This document shows, piece after piece, positions 14,595 to 22,819 of a DNA stretch of 64,000 nucleotides. Below the pieces are notes generated by a model. It was not told where the DNA came from, did no database searches, and worked only from the letters and a program-made list of their open reading frames with translations. Made by a program: the position numbers and the translations under genes. The stretch's first letter is position 1, and each line of letters starts with the position of its first letter. The stretch spans positions 1 to 64,000 of the forward strand of contig NZ_BOOB01000039.1 in NCBI RefSeq assembly GCF_016863015.1. The letters are read 5' to 3'. Source of the DNA: Microbispora amethystogenes (GTDB taxonomy: Bacteria; Actinomycetota; Actinomycetes; Streptosporangiales; Streptosporangiaceae).

Positions 14595-15314
14595 GTGGGT
14601 CGCTTCGTGTACGTCGAGTGCCTGGTCCGGGCGGACATGGGTGCTCTCTGGGAGCTGACGCAGGCTCCTGACCAGCATCAACGGTGGGATCTGCGGTTCA
14701 CCGAGATCGACTACCTGCAGCGCGCCGACGGCGAACCGCAGTGGTTCCGGTACGCCATCAGGCTGCTCCCCGGCCTTGTCATCACCGGTGCCGGCGTCAC
14801 GGCGGGGGACCGCCTCGACCCGGACGACAGGACGTCCGCGCTGCGGTTCGCCTCTGCGCATCCGCTGTCGCCGATCCGCTCGGGCTCCGGCTATTGGCGA
14901 TACGTCCAGACCCCTGACGGTGTCCGCTTCCTCACCCGGTACGGCTACCGCCCCGGCTGGGGACGGGCCGTGGACCTCGTCTTCCGGCCGCTCATCGGCT
15001 GGGCGACGGCATGGTCCTTCGACCGGCTCCGCCTCTGGCTGGAGACCGGAAAAACACCCGAGCGCTCCCTGTGGCAGGCCCTCGCCGAGGTGTGCGTACG
15101 CGTGCTCGTCACCGCCACGGCCGCAGCATTGGCCCCGTCCGCGGCCGCCGTACTGGTCGCGGCGCTGGCGGTCCTCCTGCCGCCGCTGCCCGGAACCCCC
15201 GCCGCCCGGCGCTGCCTACGCCGCCCAACAAGCCACCCAACCAGGCGCCCAACCTGCCGCCAGCCCGAACCGCGAGCGGCAAAAGCCCCGCTGCCCGAAC
15301 TGGAGACGCGATGA
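14595..15314 (+). CDS. SRPBCC-fold protein with C-terminal membrane segment
   Basis: A 239-residue protein. GTG 14595 is chosen because GGAGG lies six bases upstream; the longer ATG start would run through the operator. The N-terminal about 150 residues look like an SRPBCC/polyketide-cyclase-like ligand-binding fold (FVYVECLVRADMGALWELTQAPDQHQRWDLRF). Near residues 165-195 there is a hydrophobic stretch (VRVLVTATAAALAPSAAAVLVAALAVLL) and a proline/arginine-rich tail. First gene of an operon with a DUF4166 protein (ATGA overlap) and a TetR. Known members of this trio have no assigned function; the ligand is probably lipid-like (inference). Confidence 0.75.
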   Translation: MGRFVYVECLVRADMGALWELTQAPDQHQRWDLRFTEIDYLQRADGEPQWFRYAIRLLPGLVITGAGVTAGDRLDPDDRTSALRFASAHPLSPIRSGSGYWRYVQTPDGVRFLTRYGYRPGWGRAVDLVFRPLIGWATAWSFDRLRLWLETGKTPERSLWQALAEVCVRVLVTATAAALAPSAAAVLVAALAVLLPPLPGTPAARRCLRRPTSHPTRRPTCRQPEPRAAKAPLPELETR

Positions 15315-15988
15315 CCTCGATCTTCGAACGTACCCTCGGCGCCGACTTCGCCCGCCTGCATCCGCAGTTACGCCGTCGCTTCGGCGTCAGCGTGACCGGC
15401 GGCCGGGCCTGCGTCGGCACCGGAACGATGGACCACATCTGGCACGCCGCGTTCACCCGGCCGTTCCTCGCCCTCGGCACCTGGCGCAACATCCTGGTCC
15501 CCGAGAAGGGCCGGCGGGTGCCGTTCACCATCGAGAACTATCCGTACGTCGACTCCCACGGCCGCGAGACCGTCACGTTCGTCCGCACCTTCGACCTACC
15601 CCGCCGTCGTCGGCGGTTCGACGCCACGATGGTGTACGACCACGAGCGGCGCGGCATCGTCGACTATCTCGGCTCGCACCAGCATCTTGCGGTTGACCTG
15701 GACATGGAGGTGGACGAGCACGGGGGCCTCGTCATCCGGTCCGGCGAGTTCCGCCTGCACGAGGGGCTCGTCTCCTGCCGCCTCCCCGATTCCATGACCG
15801 GGACCGCCGTCGTCAGGGAGTCGTACGACGACGACGCCGGGCTGTTCCGCGTCGGCGTCACCGTCTCCAACGCCAAGCTCGGCCCGCTGTTCGGTTACTG
15901 GGGGACGTTCCGGGCGCGCTACGTCGACGTCGTTGAGCACGGCGTACCCGCTACCGTGAAGCCGCGGCGCGAAGAGGCACGCCGCTGA
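15311..15988 (+). CDS. DUF4166 domain protein
   Basis: A 225-residue protein starting at ATG 15311, overlapping the upstream stop as ATGA. It contains the DUF4166 features I recognise: MTSIFERTLGADFARLHPQL, GTMDHIWHAAFTRPFL, then ENYPYVDSHGRETVTFVRTF and a C-terminal GPLFGYWGTFRA. The family has no established biochemical role; it often follows SRPBCC or SDR-type genes. Translational coupling with the SRPBCC gene suggests the two products act together. Confidence 0.8.
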   Translation: MTSIFERTLGADFARLHPQLRRRFGVSVTGGRACVGTGTMDHIWHAAFTRPFLALGTWRNILVPEKGRRVPFTIENYPYVDSHGRETVTFVRTFDLPRRRRRFDATMVYDHERRGIVDYLGSHQHLAVDLDMEVDEHGGLVIRSGEFRLHEGLVSCRLPDSMTGTAVVRESYDDDAGLFRVGVTVSNAKLGPLFGYWGTFRARYVDVVEHGVPATVKPRREEARR

Positions 15989-15998
15989 GGGAGTGACG

Positions 15999-16634
15999 AT
16001 GGGCGACACCCGCACGAGGCTGCTCGAAGGAGCGCTGCGGACCCTGCGTACGCAGGGCATCGCGGGCGCCTCCGCGCGGGCCGTCGCCACCGCCGCCGGG
16101 GTCAACCAGGCGCTCGTCTTCTACCACTTCGGCACCGTCGACGACCTCCTCGCCGCGGCCCTGCGGTACGGCTCGGAGCAGCGGGTGGCGGTCTACCGTG
16201 ACCGGTTCGCGGCGGTGACCTCGTTACGCGAACTACTCGACCTGGGCCGCTCGCTGCACGCCGAGGAGCGCGAGGCGGGGAACCTCGCCGTGCTCGCCCA
16301 GATGCTCGCGGGCAGCCAGATGGACGGCAGACTCGCCCCCGCCACCGCGGCCGGCCTCGGCATGTGGGTCACCGAGATCGAAGAGGTGCTCCTGAGGGTG
16401 CTGACCGGCACGCCGCTCGCCGAGTTCGTGGATGTCGCCGGGCTCGCCCGCGCCACCGCCGCCGCCTTCGTCGGCCTCGAACTGTACGAGGGGGTCGACG
16501 AGGACGGCGCGAAGCGCGCGTTCGACAGCCTGGAGCAGCTCGCCGGCCTGGTCGCGGCGCTGGACGACATGGGCCCGCTGGTCCGCCGTACGGTCCGGGC
16601 CCGGCTCCGCAAAGCCAACTCCACCGAGAAGTGA
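15999..16634 (+). CDS. TetR-family repressor of the SRPBCC-DUF4166 operon
   Basis: A 211-residue protein. ATG 15999 has GGGAG five bases upstream; GTG 15993 is an alternative. The HTH reads GIAGASARAVATAAGVNQALVFYHFGTVDDLLAAAL (about residues 22-57), a classic TetR DNA-binding domain. The C-terminal ligand domain includes LARATAAAFVGLELYEG. It is the last gene of its operon, so autoregulation through the twin palindromes at 14528-14579 is likely. A broken relative lies at 12112-12395. Confidence 0.9.
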   Translation: MGDTRTRLLEGALRTLRTQGIAGASARAVATAAGVNQALVFYHFGTVDDLLAAALRYGSEQRVAVYRDRFAAVTSLRELLDLGRSLHAEEREAGNLAVLAQMLAGSQMDGRLAPATAAGLGMWVTEIEEVLLRVLTGTPLAEFVDVAGLARATAAAFVGLELYEGVDEDGAKRAFDSLEQLAGLVAALDDMGPLVRRTVRARLRKANSTEK

Positions 16635-16755
16635 GTCAGTGCAGCGGCACCCGCCTGCCCGCCACCATCTCGCGCCGTAGCCGGGGTCGGCGGCGCGCTG
16701 CGGCGGGCCGGACGGCCGCCTCCGGCCGGGCTCCTGACCCGTCTCGGAACCGCCT

Positions 16756-17718
16756 TCAGTCGACCCTGACGACGTACTTGCCTCGAACCCCGCCTGCCTC
16801 CAGCGCCCGGTGTGCCGCCGCTGTCTCCTCCAAGGGGAAGCACGTGTCCACCGCAGGGCGCAGTCTCCCCTCCGCCACCTCGCGCGCGAGGTCGTCGAAG
16901 AGCGCCCGTTTGGGGTTGCCGCTGAAGAAGCGCACCCGGCCGCGTCCGTGTACGGCGCTGGCGGCGATGTAGCCGAGTGAGGCGGCAAGCCGTGTCAGGT
17001 CGAAGGCGATGGTGACCATGCGCCCGCCGGGCGTCAGCAGGCGCCGGAAGGCCCGCAGGTCGGTGCCCGCGGTGTCGAGGACCACGTCGAACAGGCCCAG
17101 GTCACTCGGCGAGACGCTCCGGTGGTCGGTGGCGTGGTGAGCGCCGAGCGTACGGACGAAGTCGAGGTTGGCGGCGCGGGCCAGGGCCGTGACCTCGGCA
17201 CCGTACGCCTGTCCGAGCTGGACGGCGGCGTTGCCGACGCCACCCGCGGCGCCCCGTACGAGCAGTCGTTCGCCGGGACGCAGCCTGGCCTTGTCGCGCA
17301 GCGCCGTGATGGCCGTGGTCGCCACCGGCAGCGCGGCGGCTTCCACCAGATCAAGTCCGTCCGGGACCCGGCCGATCCGCTCGGTGCGGACTGTCACGTA
17401 TTCGGCGGCGCTGCCGAGTTCGGTGCGGCCCACGAGGCCCCACACCCGGTCGCCGACCGCGACGCCCGTCGCGCCGGCGCCGAGCGCGGCGACCTCGCCG
17501 GTGAAATCCACACCGACGCGTTGCGGGAACTTCCGTCCCATCAAGAGACGGAGGCTGCCGGAACGGACCGCCAGTTCGCCGCCGTTGACGCTGAACGCGC
17601 GCACCCGCACGAGCACCTCGCCCGGCGCCGGTTCGGGGCGTGGCACCCGGCCCACGTACAGCACCTCGGGGCCGCCGAAGCGGTCGAAAAGCACGGCTCT
17701 CATTGTGCGGTCGTCCAT
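16756..17718 (-). CDS. NADP-dependent quinone oxidoreductase-like MDR protein
   Basis: A 320-residue medium-chain dehydrogenase/reductase of the zinc-free quinone-oxidoreductase type. ATG 17718 follows GAAGGTGAGAACG. N-terminal GroES-like domain: MRAVLFDRFGGPEVLYVG and GVDFTGEVAALGAGATGVAVGDRV. The nucleotide-binding motif is LLVRGAAGGVGNAAVQLGQAYGAEVTALAR (about residues 145-175). The zinc ligands of alcohol dehydrogenases are absent. Such enzymes reduce quinones or reactive enals with NADPH. It is divergent from a TetR gene with a palindromic operator between, so it is likely induced by the TetR ligand. Confidence 0.88.
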   Translation of the reverse strand: MDDRTMRAVLFDRFGGPEVLYVGRVPRPEPAPGEVLVRVRAFSVNGGELAVRSGSLRLLMGRKFPQRVGVDFTGEVAALGAGATGVAVGDRVWGLVGRTELGSAAEYVTVRTERIGRVPDGLDLVEAAALPVATTAITALRDKARLRPGERLLVRGAAGGVGNAAVQLGQAYGAEVTALARAANLDFVRTLGAHHATDHRSVSPSDLGLFDVVLDTAGTDLRAFRRLLTPGGRMVTIAFDLTRLAASLGYIAASAVHGRGRVRFFSGNPKRALFDDLAREVAEGRLRPAVDTCFPLEETAAAHRALEAGGVRGKYVVRVD

Positions 17719-17775
17719 CGTTCTCACCTTCGTCGGCAGTACCGTGCGGGGGATACGGCCCCGAGCGTAGGCTCA

Positions 17776-17799
17776 CAAGTGGACGACACCGTCCACTTG
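17776..17799. promoter_or_regulatory. Palindromic TetR operator CAAGTGGAC-N6-GTCCACTTG
   Basis: A perfect 9-bp inverted repeat with a 6-base spacer in the short region between the divergent oxidoreductase and TetR genes. Position and symmetry fit the binding site of the TetR at 17821. Confidence 0.8.
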
Positions 17800-17820
17800 A
17801 CCCGGAAGTGAGAGGCACTG

Positions 17821-18498
17821 GTGGAGGAACCCTCTCGGATCGACGGCCCGGGGTTGCGGGCCGACGCCAGGCGCAACCGGGGACGCATCCTCGTCGCCGC
17901 CCGCGCGGTCTTCGCCGAGCGCGGGATCGACGCGCCCATGGCGACCGTGGCCCGGAGGGCCGGGGTCGGCGTAGCGACGCTGTACCGGCGTTTTCCGACC
18001 CGGCAATCCCTGGTGCGGGCCGCCTTCGCGCAGCAGATGGAGACCTGCGCCCGGGTGCTCACCGAGGCGCTGGCCGACCCCGACCCCTGGCGGGGCTTCC
18101 AGCGGCTGTTCGAGACGGTCTGCGAGCTTCAGCGGGAGGAACAGGGCTTCCCGGCCGCGTTCGTCGCCGCTTTCCCGGACAGCGCGGCGGAACACGCGCA
18201 GGCCCGGGAAGGGACCGAGCGGGATCTCATGACCCTGGTCCGCAGAGCCCAGGCAGTGGGCGCGCTGCGGGCCGATTTCCATCCTTCCGACCTGGTCGTC
18301 GCTCTGTTGTCCCACTGTGGTCTGGTCACCGCGCTGCCACATGACAATGCCGCGTCCCGGCGTCTGGTGGCGTATCTGCTCCAGTCATTCCGCGCCGAGG
18401 CGGCTCGCGGGGCCCTGCCTCCGCCGAGCGCTCTGTCGCTGCGCGATCTCCCGCTCGCGGCCGGCGATTCGCAGAGACAGCGGCCCCCCAGGGCCTGA
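17821..18498 (+). CDS. TetR/AcrR-family regulator of the divergent oxidoreductase
   Basis: A 225-residue protein from GTG 17821 (GGAAGTGAGAGGCACTG upstream). HTH: RILVAARAVFAERGIDAPMATVARRAGVGVATLYRRFPTR (about residues 20-60). The ligand domain ends with YLLQSFRAEAARGALPPP, as in the actinobacterial TetR group near oxidoreductases. It likely represses both itself and the NADPH-dependent oxidoreductase through the palindrome at 17776-17799. Confidence 0.9.
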   Translation: MEEPSRIDGPGLRADARRNRGRILVAARAVFAERGIDAPMATVARRAGVGVATLYRRFPTRQSLVRAAFAQQMETCARVLTEALADPDPWRGFQRLFETVCELQREEQGFPAAFVAAFPDSAAEHAQAREGTERDLMTLVRRAQAVGALRADFHPSDLVVALLSHCGLVTALPHDNAASRRLVAYLLQSFRAEAARGALPPPSALSLRDLPLAAGDSQRQRPPRA

Positions 18499-18570
18499 CG
18501 CGAGAGTGGACGCCGCCCGGTGTCCGCGCTACCGCACGCAGAGCGCGGACAGCGTCGCGCTGCGCGGTGC

Positions 18571-20169
18571 CTACTCGTCCTTTTCGCTGTGGTCGAGGCC
18601 GGTGAACTGGCGCATGAACGCGCGGTAGGCGTCGGCCCGGACTTTGGCGGACGGCGATCGAACACCTTCGGCGATGTGCTGGGGGATGTCGCCGGCGCCG
18701 GCCCGCCTCGACCGGTGGTCCCGCAGTCGTTCCCGGTGATCGTCCGCCCAGTCGTGGATCGCCCCGATGCGGGCGAAATGAAACGCCGCGCCCAGCAACG
18801 GCATGAGGAGAATCGTCGTCAGGATGTCGCCGACGTCGTTGAGGAGCACCCCGAAAACCAGCACGAAACCGACCACCGAGCCGGCCCTGAACAGACCCCT
18901 CCGAGTTCTTTCGCGGTCGGCCCTGGCCTCCTCGGCCCACTCGCGCACACGCTGCAGCGGAGGCTGGTACGCCGCGCCCAGCCGTAGGACCTTTGGCAGC
19001 CAGCCCGCGTACGCCGCCAGGGTCAGCGCGACGAGATACCAGGACAGCGTCGCGGCGATGTCCGCCCGGATCCAGCCCCACATGATCCAGGGCACCGGGA
19101 TCGTGGCCGCGCCCCAGGCCCCGAGCCACAGCGTCGCGCGGACGACCGCCTCCAGCCGGGCGGCGGGCGAGAGTCGCGAACTCTCGTAGTCGGCCCACTG
19201 CCGCTGCCGCAGAGCGGAGGCGGAGTCGAGCGCGGTCCGTATCCGCTGGTTCTGCCGGTCGGCTTCCGCCTGCCGGCGCCGCTGTTCCGCCTGGGCCGCG
19301 GCGAAGGCGGCGAAGTCGGCGCGCACGAGCCATCCGACAGGGGTGTCCGGGCCGCCGTCCCGCGCCCGCAACCAGTCGTACCACTCGATCTCACCGGTGG
19401 GGGGTGGCGTCACGCTCTCGCGGCCGGCGCGCAACCACGTCCTGGCCTCCGGGTACGGCAGAAGGGCCGCCAGCAGCAGCCCGCGCGCCCCGTTCGCGGC
19501 CCATTCCCGGGCTTCGGGCGGCAGCCCGGGAACCTGAGCGGCCAACCGCTGCCACGAACCCCAGACCTCGTCCCAGGCCTGCTGCGTTCCGCGCAGCGCG
19601 CGCAGCCGGCTGAACCGCGACAGGGCGTCCAGCAGGCCGCCCTCGCAGAGGTCGCGGTAGAACTCCCATTCGGGGCCGCTTTCTTCCAGACGGCCGATCC
19701 GGCAGGCCTCGGAAAGCGACTCCGGGGTCACGACCGTTCCCCGCCAGACGGGTTCTCCCTCCGGGTCGAGCCAGCCCAGCAGGTGAAGCACTTTCAGGTC
19801 GGCCGGGAGGGCGTCGTCCCGGAGCCGATGGTCGATGAGTTCTATCTGAGCGGTCAGGTCGTCGGCGGTGAGGCCGCCGAGATCGCGCAGCCAGGCGAGA
19901 AGACCGAGCCAGCCGTCGGAGGGCGCGCCGGTCGCGGCCGCGCCCTCGAAGAACTGACGCCTCGCGGCGGCCCAGTCGCGGCGGATGACGGCGGCGAGTT
20001 CTTCCCGGGTCGACAGCGTCGCACCCGCGAGGACCAGCGGGCGGCGATGCGGCGTCGCCTGGTGGATGTGATTGATCTGGACGTTGCGGTCCCCGAGCTG
20101 GAAGGGAGCCGGGCCGTGGAAGATGTTTCCCGATACTCCGTCTCCGCCTGATTCGGAGTCGCGGCTCAT
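18571..20169 (-). CDS. Membrane protein with N-terminal RHIM/PP-like amyloid motif
   Basis: A 532-residue protein. ATG 20169 overlaps the stop of the upstream gene (ATGA), fixing the start. Residues about 11-36 contain GVSGNIFHGPAPFQLGDRN then VQINHIH, a near copy of the C-terminus of its partner (20166-20597) and similar to RHIM/PP-like amyloid cores (hydrophobic-Q-hydrophobic-G-x2-N). A helical region (about 40-330) follows, including tryptophan-rich segments and a charged coiled-coil-like stretch (AAQAEQRRRQAEADRQNQRI). Then come about four transmembrane segments (WLGAWGAATIPVPWIMWGWI, LVALTLAAYAGW, AGSVVGFVLVFGVLL, ILLMPLLGAAF) and a charged tail. No enzymatic motif seen. Its role may be as receptor or effector in amyloid signalling (inference). 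Confidence 0.75.
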   Translation of the reverse strand: MSRDSESGGDGVSGNIFHGPAPFQLGDRNVQINHIHQATPHRRPLVLAGATLSTREELAAVIRRDWAAARRQFFEGAAATGAPSDGWLGLLAWLRDLGGLTADDLTAQIELIDHRLRDDALPADLKVLHLLGWLDPEGEPVWRGTVVTPESLSEACRIGRLEESGPEWEFYRDLCEGGLLDALSRFSRLRALRGTQQAWDEVWGSWQRLAAQVPGLPPEAREWAANGARGLLLAALLPYPEARTWLRAGRESVTPPPTGEIEWYDWLRARDGGPDTPVGWLVRADFAAFAAAQAEQRRRQAEADRQNQRIRTALDSASALRQRQWADYESSRLSPAARLEAVVRATLWLGAWGAATIPVPWIMWGWIRADIAATLSWYLVALTLAAYAGWLPKVLRLGAAYQPPLQRVREWAEEARADRERTRRGLFRAGSVVGFVLVFGVLLNDVGDILTTILLMPLLGAAFHFARIGAIHDWADDHRERLRDHRSRRAGAGDIPQHIAEGVRSPSAKVRADAYRAFMRQFTGLDHSEKDE

Positions 20170-20597
20170 GCCCTCGGCCCGAAGTGGTTGTCCTGACGGT
20201 TGTGGTCGCCGACCTGGAATGCGGCCGGTCCGTGGAAGACGTTCCCCGACACTCCCCCCACCGATGCCTGACGAGCCTGGTCGGCGATGTCGTTCAGTTC
20301 GCGGGCGACCCGTTCGCGTTCGGCCTCGCCGAGACTCTCCAGCAACATCTCGAATCGGGCCGTCCAGGACGCCTCCTGCCGGGCCCGTGTCAGCGCCGCC
20401 TCCCCGGGGGTGAGCGAGGCGAGCTCCGTCGCGGTCTGATCGAGCCGCAGCAGTTCCGCCTGTTCTCGGTCGGGATCGTCGCGGCTGAGCACCTTTGCCG
20501 CTCGCTGCCGCACGCTCACCCACATATCCGTGCCCGCGGCCTGCACCACCGCGGTTCCGCCCGCCGCGGCCACCGCTACCAGCCATTCGACCAGCAT
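20166..20597 (-). CDS. Small helical protein with C-terminal RHIM/PP-like amyloid motif (Bell-like?)
   Basis: A 143-residue protein; ATG 20597 has GAGGAGG six bases upstream. The N-terminus is hydrophobic and helical (MLVEWLVAVAAAGGTAVVQA), followed by charged helices to residue about 112. The C-terminus reads SGNVFHGPAAFQVGDHN then RQDNHFG (about 117-140), a RHIM/PP-like amyloid signalling motif. A hydrophobic N-terminal helical domain plus a C-terminal amyloid motif is the layout of HeLo/Bell-type membrane-attacking effectors. The next gene carries the same motif at its N-terminus and overlaps by four bases. The assignment rests on motif reading only. Confidence 0.7.
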   Translation of the reverse strand: MLVEWLVAVAAAGGTAVVQAAGTDMWVSVRQRAAKVLSRDDPDREQAELLRLDQTATELASLTPGEAALTRARQEASWTARFEMLLESLGEAERERVARELNDIADQARQASVGGVSGNVFHGPAAFQVGDHNRQDNHFGPRA

Positions 20598-20876
20598 TAT
20601 CGGCCTCCTCACACGTTTTCCTGACACTGTATAACTGGCCATGGGGAGGTCGCCGGGTGTCCCGACAGGGATATCGATCAGGCAAACGAGGTCGCCTGGG
20701 GCGATTACGCCGGAATTGTCGGCTACGTGTCCGTCATCGACGATTCGCGGCCCGCGCTCCGCGACCACCGACAGGTTTTGTCGTGGATTTGCCGCGCTCA
20801 ATTGACGCGCTGGTGGGCGATCCCGGCCGCTGAACGGTTCCTCGACGCGACTCGCGCGTTCCGGGTCCGGTGTGGC
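20598..20876 (-). other. Intergenic region upstream of the amyloid-motif pair
   Basis: A 279-base gap between two minus-strand genes. On the minus strand a -10-like TATACA lies about 35 bases before the ATG at 20597, so the pair probably has its own promoter. No conserved ORF, palindrome or repeat is obvious in the rest. Confidence 0.4.
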
Positions 20877-21797
20877 TCACCCGGTCTGGTCGAGTTGCCG
20901 CCAGCGACCGGGGTCGTTGAGCCGTTGCAGCCGCAACGCCTCGTCGTGATAACCCTTGCGCGCGTCGTCTTCGACGCGAAAGGCCACGTCCCTGCCGCGC
21001 GGCTCGGTCGCCGTCACGTACCACTCGCCGTACTCGCAGCCGCTGGGCAGCCGGCCCAGGGTGATCTCGAAGGACTTGTGCGGTTCGGCGGCGGCGAACT
21101 CCCACCGGGCCACCGGTTCGCGATCGGAACAGCCGGACAGCCACCCCGGGGGCAACTCCGTCTGTCGGGCTTGGGTCCGCCTGGCGGCCAGGCGCTTCAG
21201 CTCCTCCGGGGAAACCTGGAGGTACGCGGCCAGGACGCGGGAGGCCTTCGACAGCCCATGCTCGGCGGGCGCGTCGCGTTCGATCTCGTCCCAGTGGGTG
21301 CCGACCACCGGTGCCAGTTCCAAGGCGTCGAGGGTGCCCGACATCAGTTCCGCACGGACCGGGAGGATGTCGTTGAGCCATCCCGCGCCGGTCTCGTGCA
21401 GGTTGAACAACTCGGAGTCCTCGGCGTACATGCGCAACCGCAGGAGCAGGTCGTCGCCGCTCGTCTCCACGCTCAGCCCTTCGAGCACGTCGCCGTGCGC
21501 GTACGGCGCGACCGCCTGCGCGGACAGCGCCGTGCCGGGGATCCGGAAGGCGACCGTGCGGGGACCGGTGTTGTCGAAGAACAGCCAGGCGTCGAAGGTC
21601 CGCTCGACGAACCGCTCCATCTCCCGCGTGTATTCGTCCCAGTCCACGGACGCGGAGAACGAGGCCGAGGTCACCATCGGCTGCCCCGGCAGCATCCGCA
21701 GCGCCGACTGCGTGTTCTCGTCGAGAACGCGGTCGAGCACCACGGCCTCGATGTACGTGTAGTGACGACGTTCGTCCCGGTATTTGCGCCTGCCCAT
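20877..21797 (-). CDS. Hypothetical protein
   Basis: A 306-residue soluble protein starting ATG 21797, with GGGAG six bases upstream. I do not recognise a family. Visible features are a basic N-terminus (MGRRKYRDERRHYTYIEA), mixed alpha/beta composition without transmembrane segments, and a middle helix resembling an HTH or helical bundle (LSKASRVLAAYLQVSPEELKRL). It is upstream of, and in the same direction as, the amyloid-motif gene pair, but separated by 279 bases. A functional link is possible but unproven. Confidence 0.6.
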   Translation of the reverse strand: MGRRKYRDERRHYTYIEAVVLDRVLDENTQSALRMLPGQPMVTSASFSASVDWDEYTREMERFVERTFDAWLFFDNTGPRTVAFRIPGTALSAQAVAPYAHGDVLEGLSVETSGDDLLLRLRMYAEDSELFNLHETGAGWLNDILPVRAELMSGTLDALELAPVVGTHWDEIERDAPAEHGLSKASRVLAAYLQVSPEELKRLAARRTQARQTELPPGWLSGCSDREPVARWEFAAAEPHKSFEITLGRLPSGCEYGEWYVTATEPRGRDVAFRVEDDARKGYHDEALRLQRLNDPGRWRQLDQTG

Positions 21798-21885
21798 GTC
21801 CGCACTCCCTGGAAACGCTCGGTCCGACGTAATCTAATGATCACGCGAGTCGAACGGGCGGAAACGGGGCGAACGTGGCGGCCGG

Positions 21886-22734
21886 TCAGGTCGCGAGCGC
21901 TGCCGCGAGCACGTCGCGGAACGCCGTCGGCTTACGGCCGAGCAGGTCCCCGAGAGCCGCGCCGACCTCGGCGAACTCGCCCTGACGGCTGGCCTCGTAC
22001 ATGCCGAGCAGGAACCGTGCCTGCCCCTCGGGGACGCCGCGCGACACCATGCCGGCTACCCAATCGTCGTCCGGGACGGTGACGCGGACGACCTCGCGCC
22101 CGGTCAGTTCGGAGGCGATCACGGCGATGTCCGCGAGATCCAGCGCTTCGGGGCCGGTCAGCGGTGGGGTGACGCCGTCGAGCCGGCCCTCCTCGGTCAG
22201 CGCGACGGCGGCCGCTTCGGCGAGATCGGTGTGGGCCGTCCAGGAAACCGGCCCGTCCGCGGGCGCGACGATCTCGCCGCTCCTGAGCCCCTGGCCGATG
22301 ACCCGGACGATGGTGTCCGCGTAGAACCCGTTGCGCAGCGCGGTGAACGGCACCCCGGACGCGCGCAGGTCCTGCTCCGTCTCCACGTGGGACGGCATCG
22401 GGAGGAAGAGAGACGCCGGGTTCGCCCCCATGTGGCTGGTGTAAAGGACCCGCCCGGCGCCCGCGGCCGTGGCGGCCTCGATCGCCGTACGGTGCGGCGC
22501 GGCGTCCGCCGGGCCGGAGACGATCAGCACCCGCGCCGCGCCCTCGAACGCGTACGCCAGGCTCGCGGGGTCGTCGAAGTCGCCCCGCCGGACGCGGACG
22601 CCTCGGTCCGCGAGGTCTTGGCCTTTCTCGGGTTCGCGCACGCTGACGCCGATCCGTTCGGCGGGAACCCGTGCGAGCAGGTGCTCGACGACAAGGCGGC
22701 CAAGCTGACCGGTGGCTCCGGTGACGATGATCAC
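21886..22734 (-). CDS. NmrA-like NAD(P)H-binding protein (QOR2 type)
   Basis: A 282-residue atypical SDR. GTG 22734 is chosen for AGGAG seven bases upstream and because the Rossmann motif starts immediately: VIIVTGATGQLGRLVVEHLL. Further family features are GVRVRRGDFDDPASLAYAF and YTSHMGANPASLFLPMPSHVETE, typical of NAD(P)H:quinone oxidoreductase 2 (YtfG) relatives. It lacks the classical YxxxK catalytic pair. Divergent from a TetR gene, with strong palindromes between the two starts, so it is probably the regulated target. Confidence 0.85.
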   Translation of the reverse strand: MIIVTGATGQLGRLVVEHLLARVPAERIGVSVREPEKGQDLADRGVRVRRGDFDDPASLAYAFEGAARVLIVSGPADAAPHRTAIEAATAAGAGRVLYTSHMGANPASLFLPMPSHVETEQDLRASGVPFTALRNGFYADTIVRVIGQGLRSGEIVAPADGPVSWTAHTDLAEAAAVALTEEGRLDGVTPPLTGPEALDLADIAVIASELTGREVVRVTVPDDDWVAGMVSRGVPEGQARFLLGMYEASRQGEFAEVGAALGDLLGRKPTAFRDVLAAALAT

Positions 22735-22749
22735 AACATGCTCCTGTGT

Positions 22750-22810
22750 TATCGGTGATATCGCTGGCACGCTAACACTGGAAAATCACCGATAGCAACT
22801 CTTTGCTATC
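22750..22810. promoter_or_regulatory. Palindromic operators between NmrA-like gene and TetR
   Basis: GATAGCAA-CTCT-TTGCTATC (22791-22810) is a perfect 8-bp inverted repeat ending nine bases before the TetR start. TATCGGTGAT (22750-22759) and ATCACCGATA (22785-22794) form a second, wider inverted pair that overlaps it. Both suit control of the two divergent promoters by the TetR at 22820. Confidence 0.75.
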
Positions 22811-22819
22811 GTTGGAAGC

